Shown: in pieces, positions 9,683-19,535 of the stretch | Numbering within the stretch: position 1 is the first letter of the stretch | Layout: each line of letters begins with the position of its first letter | Origin: Zophobihabitans entericus | GTDB lineage: Bacteria > Pseudomonadota > Gammaproteobacteria > Enterobacterales > Orbaceae | Assembly (NCBI RefSeq): GCF_011745665.1 | Contig: NZ_CP050253.1 | Location: forward strand, 1,835,418 to 1,899,417 | Reading direction: 5' to 3' | DNA: 64,000 bases | Made by a program: the position numbers and the translations under genes | Notes under the pieces: model-generated | Told to the model about the DNA's origin: nothing | What the model saw: the letters and a program-made list of their open reading frames with translations, nothing else | Database searches by the model: none

Positions 9683-12600
9683 ATGAGCAAGTTTATTGAT
9701 CGGTTGCGGTACTTTAAGCAAGTTGAAGGAACATTTGCTGACGGGCATGGTTTGACCTTATCAGCTAATCGTGATTGGGAAAACAGTTACCGTCAGCGTT
9801 GGCAATTTGACAAAATAGTACGTTCAACACATGGGGTTAACTGTACAGGGTCGTGTAGCTGGAAAATCTACGTAAAAAATGGGCTAGTGACTTGGGAGAC
9901 GCAACAAACCGACTATCCAAGAACTCGTCCGGACTTACCAAATCATGAACCTCGTGGATGTCCTCGGGGTGCAAGTTACTCTTGGTATTTATATAGTGCC
10001 AATCGTGTTAAATACCCGATGATGCGCAAACAGCTGATCACGCTTTGGCGTGAAGCGAAAGCAAAATACGCTGATCCTGTTGAAGCATGGCAATCTATCG
10101 TAAGTGACCCAGAAAAAACAAAACTCTATAAGCAAAAACGTGGACGTGGTGGTTTTATCCGTTCCGACTGGCAAGAAGTTAATGAACTGATTGCCGCTTC
10201 AAATATCTATACGATTAAAGAATTTGGTCCCGACCGTATTGCGGGATTCTCGCCAATCCCGGCCATGTCGATGGTTTCTTATGCTGCAGGTTCACGCTAT
10301 TTATCATTAATTGGTGGTGTCTGTTTAAGTTTCTACGACTGGTATTGTGATTTACCACCAGCATCACCGATGACTTGGGGTGAACAAACGGATGTACCTG
10401 AATCAGCAGATTGGTATAACTCTTCTTACATAATTGCCTGGGGCTCTAATGTTCCTCAAACGCGAACACCAGATGCCCACTTCTTTACTGAGGTCAGATA
10501 TAAAGGCACCAAGACAGTCGCCATTTCTCCTGATTACTCTGAAGTGGCAAAATTTAGTGATGAGTGGTTAAGCCCAAAACAAGGTACTGATAGCGCACTC
10601 GCTTTAGCAATGGGGCACGTGATTTTAAAAGAGTATCATCATGCTGAGAAAAGTGCTTATTTTACGGATTATGTGCGTCGTTTCTCTGATTTCCCAATGC
10701 TTGTATTACTGGATAAAAATACTCAAGGCCAGTACTCAGCAGGCCGTTTATTGCGAGCCAGTGATTTAGTTGATCATTTAGGACAGAGCAATAATCCAGA
10801 GTGGAAAACGGTGGCTATTGATGAAGAAACTAAATCATTCGTCTGCCCACAAGGTTCAGCTGGTTTCCGTTGGGGAGAAGATGGCAAGTGGAACCTAGAA
10901 GCTAAAGAAGGGCTAAATCAAAAAGACGTTAAGTTGCAATTAAGCTTATTGAATGACCATGATAGCGTGGTTGATGTAGGGCTCCCATATTTTGGTGGTG
11001 AAGAGCAACAATATTTTGATAGCGTAAAATTGGATGACGTTCTCTATCGTAAACTGCCAGCTAAAACGGTTCAACTTGCTGATGGAACGGAAGCATTAGT
11101 CACCTCTGTTTATGATCTTATCATGGCAAACTATGGTGTTGAACGTGGTTTAAATGATGAAAATGCAGCGGCTAATTATGATGAAGTCAAAGCCTATACG
11201 CCGGCATGGGCAGAAAAAATTACAGGTGTTCCAAAAAACCGTATTATCAAAATAGCGCGTGAATTTGCCGATAATGCACATAAAACCCATGGTCGTTCAA
11301 TGGTTATCGTGGGCGCTGGTCTAAACCATTGGTTCCATATGGATATGAATTACCGTGGTTTAATTAATATGCTGGTATTTTGTGGCTGTGTAGGACAATC
11401 GGGCGGTGGTTGGTCACATTATGTGGGACAAGAAAAACTACGTCCACAAACAGGTTGGTTGCCACTAGCTTTTGCGCTTGATTGGCAAAGACCACCACGT
11501 CATATGAATAGTACTTCGTTTTTCTATAATCATTCTGGACAGTGGCGCCATGAAACAGTATCTGCACATAACTTATTATCGCCTTTAGCGGATAAAGATA
11601 AATATTCAGACAGTTTGATTGACTTTAATGTGAGAGCTGAACGTATGGGATGGTTACCTTCAGCTCCCCAGTTAGATACTAATCCAATTAAAATTAGCAA
11701 ACAGGCTGAAGCAGCAGGTCTTGATGCTGTTGAGTATACTGCTAAGGCGTTAAAAGATGGCAAGATTCACTTTGCGGCTGAAGCGCCAGACGATAGCAAA
11801 AATCATCCACGCCAAATGTTTATATGGCGCTCTAATCTATTAGGGTCTTCAGGTAAAGGACATGAATACTTATTACATTACCTACTTGGTACTGAAAATG
11901 GTATTCAAAATAAAGATTTAGGAGCGCAAGGCTTACAAAAACCAGAAGAGGTGAAATGGGAAGAGCAAGCCATTACAGGTAAATTAGATTTAGTTGTGAC
12001 ACTTGATTTTCGCATGTCCAGCACTTGTTTGTTTTCTGATATTGTTTTACCAACAGCAACCTGGTATGAAAAAGATGATATGAATACCTCGGATATGCAT
12101 CCATTTATTCATCCACTCTCTGCTGCTGTTGATCCAGCCTGGGAAGCCAAAAGCGACTGGGATATTTATAAAGATTTAGCTGAGACATTCTCTAAATTAT
12201 GTCCGGGTCATTTAGGTGAAGAAACCGATATTGTGACCTTACCCATTCAGCATGATTCTGCGGCCGAGCTTGGCCAGCCATTTGATGTAAAAGATTGGAA
12301 ACGTGGTGAATGTGAGCTCATTCCGGGTAAAACGGCGCCGCATATTATGAAAGTTACCCGTAATTATCCAGAGACATATACGCGTTTTACTTCTGTTGGT
12401 CCTTTACTGGAAAAACACGGTAATGGTGGTAAAGGTATTAGCTGGAATACGGATAAAGAAGTCGAGTTCTTAAGACAACTCAATGGCAGTCAGGATAGTG
12501 AGAAGCACGGTTCTCGTCCAAAAATTAATACGGCTATTGATGCAGCAGAGGTTATTTTATCTCTTGCACCGGAAACTAATGGTCAGGTAGCAGTTAAAGC

Positions 12601-13420
12601 ATGGGAAGCCCTTGGTGAAAAAACAGGACTTGATCATAAACATTTAGCGTTGAATAAAGAAGATGAAAAAATCCGTTTCCGAGATATTCAGGCACAACCG
12701 AGAAAAATCATCTCCAGCCCGACATGGTCAGGCCTTGAGGATGAACATGTTTCTTATAATGCAGGTTATACCAATGTCCATGAGTTAATTCCATGGCGTA
12801 CCATTTCTGGTCGTCAGCAACTGTATCAAGATCATGTCTGGATGCGTGATTTTGGTGAAAGCTTAATTGCTTATCGTCCGCCGGTCGATACACGTTCTGT
12901 AGAACCGATGATGAATAAAAAATCTAACGGTAATCCTGAGTTAGCACTTAACTTTATTACGCCACATCAAAAATGGGGTATTCACTCAACATATAGTGAA
13001 AACATTCATATGTTAACACTTTCTCGTGGCGGTCCTGTTGTTTGGTTAAGTGAAGGTGATGCTAGTTCACTTGGAATTGTCGATAATGACTGGATTGAGG
13101 CATTTAATACTAATGGAGCACTAACAGCACGGGCTATTGTCAGCCAACGTGTTCCGGATGGTATGGTCATTATGTACCATGCTCAAGAACGTTTGGTCAA
13201 TATTCCTGGTTCCGAAATTACAGGACAACGTGGGGGGATTCATAACTCAGTCACTCGTGTTTATCCAAAACCTACTCATATGATCGGTGGTTATGTCCAT
13301 TTAGCTTATGGTTTTAACTATTACGGTACTGTAGGTTCTAATCGTGATGAATTTGTCGTGGTCAGAAAAATGAATAAAGTTGACTGGTTAGATCAAGACC
13401 AACAACAGGAGAACAAATAA
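9683..13420 (+). CDS. narG: Respiratory nitrate reductase alpha subunit
   Basis: 1245 residues. Catalytic subunit that reduces nitrate to nitrite at a molybdenum bis-MGD centre on the cytoplasmic side of the inner membrane. The N-terminal FS0 iron-sulfur cluster uses His ligation: HGVNCTGSCSWK with the distant Cys in PRGCPRGASYSW. The Mo-ligating aspartate is in FYDWYCDLPPASP. Similarity to E. coli NarG is continuous from end to end and the length is almost equal. I chose the ATG at 9683 (MSKFIDR) over 9677: the AAGGAG at 9669-9674 is too close to 9677, and E. coli NarG starts with MSKF. The stop overlaps the narH ATG by one base. Confidence 0.98.
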   Translation: MSKFIDRLRYFKQVEGTFADGHGLTLSANRDWENSYRQRWQFDKIVRSTHGVNCTGSCSWKIYVKNGLVTWETQQTDYPRTRPDLPNHEPRGCPRGASYSWYLYSANRVKYPMMRKQLITLWREAKAKYADPVEAWQSIVSDPEKTKLYKQKRGRGGFIRSDWQEVNELIAASNIYTIKEFGPDRIAGFSPIPAMSMVSYAAGSRYLSLIGGVCLSFYDWYCDLPPASPMTWGEQTDVPESADWYNSSYIIAWGSNVPQTRTPDAHFFTEVRYKGTKTVAISPDYSEVAKFSDEWLSPKQGTDSALALAMGHVILKEYHHAEKSAYFTDYVRRFSDFPMLVLLDKNTQGQYSAGRLLRASDLVDHLGQSNNPEWKTVAIDEETKSFVCPQGSAGFRWGEDGKWNLEAKEGLNQKDVKLQLSLLNDHDSVVDVGLPYFGGEEQQYFDSVKLDDVLYRKLPAKTVQLADGTEALVTSVYDLIMANYGVERGLNDENAAANYDEVKAYTPAWAEKITGVPKNRIIKIAREFADNAHKTHGRSMVIVGAGLNHWFHMDMNYRGLINMLVFCGCVGQSGGGWSHYVGQEKLRPQTGWLPLAFALDWQRPPRHMNSTSFFYNHSGQWRHETVSAHNLLSPLADKDKYSDSLIDFNVRAERMGWLPSAPQLDTNPIKISKQAEAAGLDAVEYTAKALKDGKIHFAAEAPDDSKNHPRQMFIWRSNLLGSSGKGHEYLLHYLLGTENGIQNKDLGAQGLQKPEEVKWEEQAITGKLDLVVTLDFRMSSTCLFSDIVLPTATWYEKDDMNTSDMHPFIHPLSAAVDPAWEAKSDWDIYKDLAETFSKLCPGHLGEETDIVTLPIQHDSAAELGQPFDVKDWKRGECELIPGKTAPHIMKVTRNYPETYTRFTSVGPLLEKHGNGGKGISWNTDKEVEFLRQLNGSQDSEKHGSRPKINTAIDAAEVILSLAPETNGQVAVKAWEALGEKTGLDHKHLALNKEDEKIRFRDIQAQPRKIISSPTWSGLEDEHVSYNAGYTNVHELIPWRTISGRQQLYQDHVWMRDFGESLIAYRPPVDTRSVEPMMNKKSNGNPELALNFITPHQKWGIHSTYSENIHMLTLSRGGPVVWLSEGDASSLGIVDNDWIEAFNTNGALTARAIVSQRVPDGMVIMYHAQERLVNIPGSEITGQRGGIHNSVTRVYPKPTHMIGGYVHLAYGFNYYGTVGSNRDEFVVVRKMNKVDWLDQDQQQENK

Positions 13421-14952
13421 TGAAAATTCGTTCACAAATTGGCATGGTCCTTAATTTAGATAAATGTATTGGTTGTCATACATGCTCTGTAACTTGTAAG
13501 AATGTCTGGACGAATCGTAAAGGTGTTGAGTATGCGTGGTTTAATAACGTAGAAAGTAAACCAGGTGTAGGTTTTCCTGTTGAATGGGAAAATCAAGAGC
13601 GTTGGAACGGCGGCTGGAGTTTAAATAAAAGAGGTAAATTGGTTCTAAAAGCGGGGGGTAAAGTCAGCTTATTATCTAAAATCTTTGCCAATCCTGATTT
13701 ACCTGAAATTGATGATTATTATGAACCTTTTGATTTTGACTATGCACATTTAAAAAATGCACCGGAATCAAAAGCACAGCCAATTGCTCGTCCAACCTCC
13801 AAAATTACAGGACTGCGTATAGAGAAAATTATTGCTGGTCCAAATTGGGAAGATGACTTAGGTGGTGAGTTCTCTATACGTGGTAAAGATGCTAATTTCC
13901 GAGAAATGGAAAAGCAAATTTATGGTCAGTTTGAAAATACGTTTCTCGCTTATTTACCGCGTTTATGTGAGCACTGCTTAAATCCGGCCTGTGCTGCATC
14001 ATGTCCAAGTGGTGCTATTTATAAGCGTGAAGAAGACGGTATTGTTTTAATTGATCAGGATAAATGTCGTGGTTGGCGTATGTGTATCTCTGGATGCCCA
14101 TACAAGAAAATTTATTTTAACTGGAATAGTGGCAAATCTGAAAAATGTATCTTCTGCTATCCGCGTATTGAATCAGGAATGCCAACGGTTTGTTCTGAAA
14201 CATGTGTCGGTCGTATTCGATATTTAGGTGTTATTTTATATGATGCAGATAAGATAAAAGAAGCAGCTTCAACAACAGATGAAAAAGATTTATACAAACA
14301 GCAATTATCCGTATTCTTAGATCCAAATGATCCAGAAATTATTAAGCAGGCTTTAGCTGATGGTATACCACAAAGTGTTATTGACGCTGCACAAAAGTCA
14401 CCGGTGTATAAACTTGCTATAGACTGGCAATTGGCATTACCACTCCATCCTGAGTATCGAACGTTACCAATGGTTTGGTATGTTCCTCCACTATCACCAA
14501 TTCAATCTGCAATAGGGAATGATGAATCAAATGAGGCATTATTACCAAATATTGAACAGTTACGTATCCCATTACAATATCTAGCAAATTTATTAACTGC
14601 TGGTGATGTAGAACCGGTATTGCTTGCACTTAAACGTATGATGGCGATGCGTCAATATAAACGTGCAGAATTGGTTGATAATATAAAAGCTGAGGCACTC
14701 TTGACTGAAGTGGGCTTAACAGAAGCACAGATTCAGGAAATGTATCGTTATTTAGCTATTGCTAATTATGAAGATCGTTTTGTCATTCCAACCCATCATC
14801 CGGAACTCTCTCATCCTGTTTTTGCAGAAGCAGGAGGATGTGGTTTCTCATTTGGTGATGGTTGTAATGGTAGCGATAGTCGTTATAACTTATTTGATGC
14901 TCATCAGGCAAAACCCATTGAAGTGGTTGAACCAAGAAAAATGAAGGGGTAA
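13420..14952 (+). CDS. narH: Respiratory nitrate reductase beta subunit
   Basis: 510 residues. Electron-transfer subunit with four cysteine groups: CIGCHTCSVTCK starting at C16, CEHCLNPACAASCPSG, CRGWRMCISGCPYKK and CIFCYP...CSETCVGR. The third group has Trp in place of the second Cys, the hallmark of the [3Fe-4S] cluster in NarH, so it holds three [4Fe-4S] and one [3Fe-4S]. It passes electrons from the haems of NarI to NarG. The start overlaps the narG stop (TAATG), implying coupled translation. Confidence 0.98.
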   Translation: MKIRSQIGMVLNLDKCIGCHTCSVTCKNVWTNRKGVEYAWFNNVESKPGVGFPVEWENQERWNGGWSLNKRGKLVLKAGGKVSLLSKIFANPDLPEIDDYYEPFDFDYAHLKNAPESKAQPIARPTSKITGLRIEKIIAGPNWEDDLGGEFSIRGKDANFREMEKQIYGQFENTFLAYLPRLCEHCLNPACAASCPSGAIYKREEDGIVLIDQDKCRGWRMCISGCPYKKIYFNWNSGKSEKCIFCYPRIESGMPTVCSETCVGRIRYLGVILYDADKIKEAASTTDEKDLYKQQLSVFLDPNDPEIIKQALADGIPQSVIDAAQKSPVYKLAIDWQLALPLHPEYRTLPMVWYVPPLSPIQSAIGNDESNEALLPNIEQLRIPLQYLANLLTAGDVEPVLLALKRMMAMRQYKRAELVDNIKAEALLTEVGLTEAQIQEMYRYLAIANYEDRFVIPTHHPELSHPVFAEAGGCGFSFGDGCNGSDSRYNLFDAHQAKPIEVVEPRKMKG

Positions 14953-14958
14953 ATAATA

Positions 14959-15672
14959 ATGAAAAGTTTAATGATTATCTCCTGTTTGCTGGAGCATCCT
15001 ACAAAAGAGATCTGGCAGGCAAAAGACGAACTACTGACAGAAGTCGCGACTTGTGATGAGCTTTCTGTAGAACAAAAACATCAACTCATGTCGTTTATTC
15101 AGACTTATTTATCAATGCCTCTACTGGAAGCACAATCACTATATTGTGAGACGTTTGATTTAGGACAAGTAACATCCTTACTGATTTTTGAACATGTTCA
15201 TGGTGATTCCCGTGAGCGTGGACAGGCGATGGTGGAACTGATGAACCATTATCAACAGGCTGGACTCATGTTACATGACCAAAAACAATTACCCGATTAC
15301 TTGCCATTATTTTTGGAGTTTATTGCCCAATTACCGGTAGATAAGCAGCCATCATGGTTACATGGTATTGCAACAGTGATTCGTTTACTTGAAATGCGAT
15401 TAGAGAAAAAAGAGAGTATCTATCAATCTCTATTTACACTCCTATTTGCCTTAAGTGCTACCCAAGTTGATGAACCAACACTACAGCAACAAGTTGCGCA
15501 AGAAGAGGTCAGCTATACGCCACAAATGCTAGATAAGATCTGGCAGGAAGAGCAAATATTATTTCAGGCTGGTTCATCTTGTCAGGATAATATTGCTGCA
15601 AAAAATCGTAATTATATGCAGGCCCCTGTTTACTATATTGATATGGATGAAGATAAAAGGAGTAGAGCATGA
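14959..15672 (+). CDS. narJ: Nitrate reductase maturation chaperone
   Basis: 237 residues, an all-helical cytoplasmic protein of the NarJ/DmsD family. It binds apo-NarG and guides molybdenum cofactor and FS0 insertion but is not part of the final complex. Recognisable blocks are [51 protein letters not shown]-like [11 protein letters not shown] and an acidic C-terminus. Length equals E. coli NarJ within one residue. It follows narH by 6 bases and overlaps narI by 4 (ATGA). Confidence 0.96.
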   Translation: MKSLMIISCLLEHPTKEIWQAKDELLTEVATCDELSVEQKHQLMSFIQTYLSMPLLEAQSLYCETFDLGQVTSLLIFEHVHGDSRERGQAMVELMNHYQQAGLMLHDQKQLPDYLPLFLEFIAQLPVDKQPSWLHGIATVIRLLEMRLEKKESIYQSLFTLLFALSATQVDEPTLQQQVAQEEVSYTPQMLDKIWQEEQILFQAGSSCQDNIAAKNRNYMQAPVYYIDMDEDKRSRA

Positions 15673-16346
15673 ATTTTATTCATTCGTTCTTTTTTAATAT
15701 TTACCCTTATATTGTGGTTACTGTCTTTATTGTTGGTAGCTTACTGCGTTATGATTATGGCCAATATACATGGAGAGCGGGTTCCAGCCAGTTACTGAGT
15801 AAGAAAAATATGCGTTGGGCCTCTAACTTATTTCATGTTGGAATTATTGGGATTTTCTTTGGACATCTTGTTGGCCTGTTAACACCACATTGGGTATATG
15901 AACCTTTTATTTCGGCTGGACATAAACAAATTTTAGCCATGACTGCTGGTGGGATTTTTGGAATAATGACGTTGATTGGTGGTGGAGCATTATTTTACCG
16001 TCGCCTGACTAATCAACGTGTACGAGCAACATCAAGTATTGCTGATATTTTAGTTATTGGCATTTTAGTGGTACAAGTGATACTAGGTTTAACTACTATT
16101 GTGTCATCAACTCAACATCTGGATGGTAGTGTTATGTTGCTTCTTTCTCAATGGTGTCAGGATATTGTGACATTTAGATTTGGTGCAGGTGATTTATTAA
16201 TTAATGTTCCTTTGATTTTTAAATTACATATAGTACTTGGTATGACGATTTTCTTAATTTTTCCATTTACACGACTCGTACACATCTGGAGTGTACCATT
16301 GGAATATTTAACACGCCGTTATCAAATTGTACGAACCAGAAAATAA
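15669..16346 (+). CDS. narI: Nitrate reductase gamma subunit, cytochrome b
   Basis: 225 residues and five TM helices. This is the membrane anchor that oxidises quinol and carries two haems b. The four axial histidines fall at H56, H66, H187 and H205, exactly the numbering known for E. coli NarI (in [12 protein letters not shown] and [20 protein letters not shown]). Translation is coupled to narJ. A good terminator follows, so narK and narGHJI form a compact respiratory unit ending here. Confidence 0.98.
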   Translation: MNFIHSFFFNIYPYIVVTVFIVGSLLRYDYGQYTWRAGSSQLLSKKNMRWASNLFHVGIIGIFFGHLVGLLTPHWVYEPFISAGHKQILAMTAGGIFGIMTLIGGGALFYRRLTNQRVRATSSIADILVIGILVVQVILGLTTIVSSTQHLDGSVMLLLSQWCQDIVTFRFGAGDLLINVPLIFKLHIVLGMTIFLIFPFTRLVHIWSVPLEYLTRRYQIVRTRK

Positions 16347-16361
16347 ATTATTATTTGTAAC

Positions 16362-16387
16362 AAAAAGGCGGTAAATCCGCCTTTTTT
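16362..16387 (+). terminator. Rho-independent terminator of narGHJI
   Basis: AAAAGGCGG, loop TAAAT, CCGCCTTTTTT. A perfect GC-rich stem with a T-run directly after narI. Confidence 0.92.
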
Positions 16388-16539
16388 AATATCTAAATAA
16401 AATTCATCGATCGGTAATGACATCCCCTTTATTAAAAAAGATACCTGAGAATAGTTGGAAGTTGATCATCAATCCCTGATAGAATAAAATTCATTGTAGT
16501 AACAGAATTACTTCACCTATTAAATTAAGGACGCCAGAA

Positions 16540-16923
16540 ATGCCAAAAATTACTGTTGAATACTCTAAAAATCTTACTGATCAACAAGCGTTTGATCCAA
16601 GAACATTATTGGTTGAAATTAATAAAGCAGTAAATTCTGTTGGTGAATTTAAAGAACAAAATATTCGTAGCGTTATTCATTGTAATGATGTTTTTGTTGT
16701 TGGTATTCATCCTGAAAATCGTGCATTTATTGAAGTGTCTATTCAAATTATTGACGGGCGCTCTTTTGCGATCAAAAATGATGTGACAACACGTGTTTTA
16801 AATGTGCTGAAAGCACAAGTGAAACCGGTTGGTAATTTAGGGATTAACTTTTCTGTTGATGTGAGCGATTTAAATCGTAACGTATTTGTAAATGAAGTCT
16901 TTGTGACGTTGCCAAATACCTGA
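16540..16923 (+). CDS. 5-carboxymethyl-2-hydroxymuconate isomerase-like tautomerase
   Basis: 127 residues. The start MPKITVEYSKNL gives the N-terminal proline (P2 before Met removal) that is the catalytic base of the tautomerase superfamily, and the VEYS context fits the CHMI/HpaF family. The length matches CHMI. In other bacteria HpaF works in homoprotocatechuate breakdown, but no other hpa gene is present, so this orphan may act on another keto-enol substrate. AGGA lies a suitable distance before the ATG. It is monocistronic between two terminators. Confidence 0.8.
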   Translation: MPKITVEYSKNLTDQQAFDPRTLLVEINKAVNSVGEFKEQNIRSVIHCNDVFVVGIHPENRAFIEVSIQIIDGRSFAIKNDVTTRVLNVLKAQVKPVGNLGINFSVDVSDLNRNVFVNEVFVTLPNT

Positions 16924-16951
16924 TTTATTTTTAATATCAGTTAAATAAACA

Positions 16952-16985
16952 GGCATCTTGCTACTATTGGAAGATGCCTATTTTC
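16952..16985. terminator. Terminator shared by the tautomerase and gntR genes
   Basis: AGGCATCTT pairs perfectly with AAGATGCCT (loop of about 12 bases), followed by ATTTTCTTTC. It overlaps the stop codon of the convergent regulator gene and can serve both strands. Confidence 0.8.
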
Positions 16986-17715
16986 TTTCTGTGACATGTA
17001 AAACCGGATTATATTCAGAACGCATGTAGGAGAGATTATATTCACATGGTGTACCATCATTCAGATAAGTCACTTCTTCCAGTCTCAGTAACGGCACATT
17101 TTTAGTGATGTGTAGCAACGCAACCAGTTCATGATCAGTGGCACTCACCGCGGTAATGGTTTGAATTTGTTTCTTCATCTTTTTACCAGTACTGTGTTCA
17201 ATATACTCAAATTTTGATTTTTCCAGTTCACTGAATTCAAATTGTGGGATCAGATAAGTCGGGATATAGGTATATTGCAGCACAACTGGGATTTCATCAA
17301 AACTGAGTAAACGCTTCACATAATAAACATAATCAGTGGCCTTAATTTTAAGGAAACTGGCCATCTCTTTATCCGGAACCGGAATAATGCTGGCGGAAAT
17401 CACCTTACGCTGACCTTTATGCCCGCGCTTTTTAGCCTGATAGTCAAAATGGGAATGCACATTAAATTTACCAGTCAAATTCACTTTATTATTGGGTGAA
17501 CCTAAATGAATTCCGGATCCTTTAATCCGATAAATCAGTCCTTCTTCAATTAAATGCCTCGTGGCTTCTCTGACGGTCACACGGGTCACACCTAATTCCT
17601 GAGCAATATTAATTTCAGTATCGATTTTATCGTCGATAGATAAGTTCTTTTTCTCTATCAATGCAGTAATGTAATCGATCACTGTTTGCTGTTTATTTGT
17701 AATTTTATTGCTCAT
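16978..17715 (-). CDS. GntR-family transcriptional regulator, HutC/UTRA type
   Basis: 245 residues from the ATG at 17715 (MSNKITNKQQ), which has AAGGA 6 bases upstream; an upstream extension of 33 residues lacks family similarity. Residues 5-70 form the GntR winged helix-turn-helix, including IAQELGVTRVTVREATRHLIEEGLIYRIKGSG. Residues 85-240 form a UTRA ligand-binding domain with YVKRLLSFDEIPVVLQYTYIP and the C-terminal EYNLSYMRSEYN. UTRA regulators usually sense sugar phosphates. The gene is divergent from the PTS operon at 18272, and the shared spacer has three similar operator-like palindromes, so it most likely represses that operon and itself. Confidence 0.9.
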   Translation of the reverse strand: MSNKITNKQQTVIDYITALIEKKNLSIDDKIDTEINIAQELGVTRVTVREATRHLIEEGLIYRIKGSGIHLGSPNNKVNLTGKFNVHSHFDYQAKKRGHKGQRKVISASIIPVPDKEMASFLKIKATDYVYYVKRLLSFDEIPVVLQYTYIPTYLIPQFEFSELEKSKFEYIEHSTGKKMKKQIQTITAVSATDHELVALLHITKNVPLLRLEEVTYLNDGTPCEYNLSYMRSEYNPVLHVTERK

Positions 17716-17728
17716 GGCAGTCCTTACC

Positions 17729-17742
17729 TTGCATAGACAAAT
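17729..17742. promoter_or_regulatory. GntR operator-like site 1
   Basis: TTGCATAGACAAAT, a TTG-N6-CAA palindrome variant, 14 bases upstream of the gntR start codon. It would support autoregulation. Two related sites lie further upstream. Confidence 0.5.
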
Positions 17743-17998
17743 TGGAGCATTATAGCTTGAAATATTATTGTACCCTTTAACTTTATAGATAACGATAAAT
17801 ATTTCACCTGGCACACAATTCTATTAATAAATTTATTTTAAACATATAGTTATTACATTAATTGATATGTTGTTATGCAGTTTATCATAAAAAATAAAGA
17901 ATTTGTGATCAAATTAACAAATTAAAAAGTTTATTAAAATTTTCTCTTTTCATCTTTTTTATTATCTCTATAATTCAATATGACTATACATAATTATC

Positions 17999-18010
17999 TT
18001 GTATATACAA
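17999..18010. promoter_or_regulatory. GntR operator-like site 2 (perfect palindrome)
   Basis: TTGTATATACAA is a perfect 12-base palindrome of the type bound by HutC-class GntR regulators. It lies in the middle of the 556-base spacer. The rest of the spacer is very AT-rich, with no other structure I can name. Confidence 0.55.
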
Positions 18011-18137
18011 ATAAGTGATTTTTAAGATAAAAAAACACGATGCTGAGTAAAAATTCATAGTCTTTATCATTAAATATTTTATTTATATTAAGTTAAAGAT
18101 TAATTTGATTTATTTTTAGAAAGAGAAAGCAAGTTGA

Positions 18138-18151
18138 TTGTGTAGACAAAT
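18138..18151. promoter_or_regulatory. GntR operator-like site 3
   Basis: TTGTGTAGACAAAT shares the TAGACAAAT end with site 1. It is about 120 bases upstream of the first gene of the PTS operon, a plausible place for repression or activation of its promoter. Confidence 0.5.
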
Positions 18152-18271
18152 AAAGATTTTTATCCAAATATTTTGCAGTAACACAAATAAAGAAAGCTAA
18201 ATCGATACACGTTAGGTTAGGCATAGCGCCTTTTCTGAAAACAATGCATAGAGATTTAAGAGGTATTTATT

Positions 18272-19069
18272 ATGGTAAGCAAATGGTTAGATCTTGATAG
18301 TAAAGTAATCATCGTGACCGGCGGCAGCGCAGGTATTGGTGAAAATATTGTCGCTAATTTATTAGCAAATAACGCAGAGGTGGTGATAGCAGACAGAAAT
18401 CCACCACAAGTATCTCATCCAAAAATAACCTTTATCCAATGTAACGTAGCGATCCGGGCTGACGTACAAAATATGGTGCAAAGTGTTATCTCAAAATTTC
18501 ATCGAATCGATGGACTCGTCAATAATGCTGGTGTGAACCGGGCTCGTTTATTAGTTGATTATTATCATAACGATAAAAACCATGAGCTCAGTGACGATGA
18601 TTTTGATCATATGGTCAACGTTAATCAAAAAGCGGTGTTCATCTGTAGTCAGGAAGTCGCACGACAAATGGTTAAACAACAATCGGGCGTCATTGTGAAT
18701 ATCGCGTCAGAAGCGGGTATTGAGGGTTCTAAAGGGCAGAGTTGTTATTCTGCCACTAAAGCCGCTGTGCATGCCTTTACGTTGTCGTGGGCTAAAGAAC
18801 TGGGACAATTCAATATTCGTGTTGTGGGTGTTGCGCCAGGTATCAACGAACCAACGCCAATGGGCAATCCTGCTCATCAAAAAGATCTCGCTTATACCAG
18901 AGGCATGGAAGTCTCTGGTGTGAAAGGAAATTATCAACAATCTATTCCGCTTGGCCGTCCTGGGCGATTAGAGGAGATTGCTGATTTGGTCTCTTATTTG
19001 GTCTCTGACCACTCAAGTTATATCACTGGTACAACGGTAAATATTACTGGCGGAAAATCCAGAGGTTAA
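18272..19069 (+). CDS. SDR dehydrogenase, sorbitol-6-phosphate 2-dehydrogenase-like
   Basis: 265 residues, classical short-chain dehydrogenase. It has the NAD-binding TGGSAGIG near residue 16, NNAG, the catalytic Ser in IASEAG and YSATK. Block similarity to Klebsiella SorD is strong: SKWLDLDSKVIIVTGG start, LVNNAGVNRARLLVD, EVARQMVKQQSGVIVNIASEAG, NSIPLGR-like QSIPLGRPGRLEEIADLVSYL and the terminal ITGGKSRG. SorD oxidises sorbitol 6-phosphate to fructose 6-phosphate. It opens the operon, as sorD precedes the sor PTS genes in Klebsiella. What follows (HPS, PHI, DhaKL) differs from the sor operon, so the true substrate may be another polyol phosphate. Confidence 0.85.
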   Translation: MVSKWLDLDSKVIIVTGGSAGIGENIVANLLANNAEVVIADRNPPQVSHPKITFIQCNVAIRADVQNMVQSVISKFHRIDGLVNNAGVNRARLLVDYYHNDKNHELSDDDFDHMVNVNQKAVFICSQEVARQMVKQQSGVIVNIASEAGIEGSKGQSCYSATKAAVHAFTLSWAKELGQFNIRVVGVAPGINEPTPMGNPAHQKDLAYTRGMEVSGVKGNYQQSIPLGRPGRLEEIADLVSYLVSDHSSYITGTTVNITGGKSRG

Positions 19070-19116
19070 TCAGCGTGTTAATTTGATTTTAGATTGTAAC
19101 AAAACAGGAATATTCG

Positions 19117-19533
19117 ATGAGTAAAACATCTACACTCCCGTGGATCTTAGTGGTAACCCACGGCAATTTTGGGCAAGAACTGGTGAAAAGCTGTGAAATG
19201 ATTGTGGGAAAAATGAAGGATGTTTATTGTTTTTCTTTAATTGCAGACATGGCTCCGGAGCAGCTTTACGAAAAGATTGCCCAGACATTAAAAGACGCAC
19301 CGACTGGTAGCATTATTTTAACCGATATTTATGGAGGAACCCCATCAAACGTAAGCGCTATATTTGCTAAAAAATATCAGTACCCAGTGATCAGTGGTAT
19401 CAGTTTACCCATCTTAATTGAAGCTGATATGTCACGTGATGAATTACAGGGTAATGAGCTTTCTGGTCGAATATTTGAGACTGGTGTGCAAGGTATTAAA
19501 AACATCACTCAAATAGTAAATGAAAGGGGATAA
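19117..19533 (+). CDS. PTS mannose-family EIIA component
   Basis: 138 residues, a free-standing EIIA of the mannose (PF03610) family. The phosphorylated histidine is H15 in VVTHGNFGQELVKS. TDIYGGTPSN at residues 68-77 is the other family hallmark. It takes phosphate from HPr and passes it to EIIB. DhaM, the phosphoryl donor of PTS-type dihydroxyacetone kinases, has an N-terminal domain of this same family; as DhaM is absent from this operon, a second role toward DhaL is possible but unproven. It is followed by EIIB after 2 bases. Confidence 0.93.
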   Translation: MSKTSTLPWILVVTHGNFGQELVKSCEMIVGKMKDVYCFSLIADMAPEQLYEKIAQTLKDAPTGSIILTDIYGGTPSNVSAIFAKKYQYPVISGISLPILIEADMSRDELQGNELSGRIFETGVQGIKNITQIVNERG

Positions 19534-19535
19534 GT

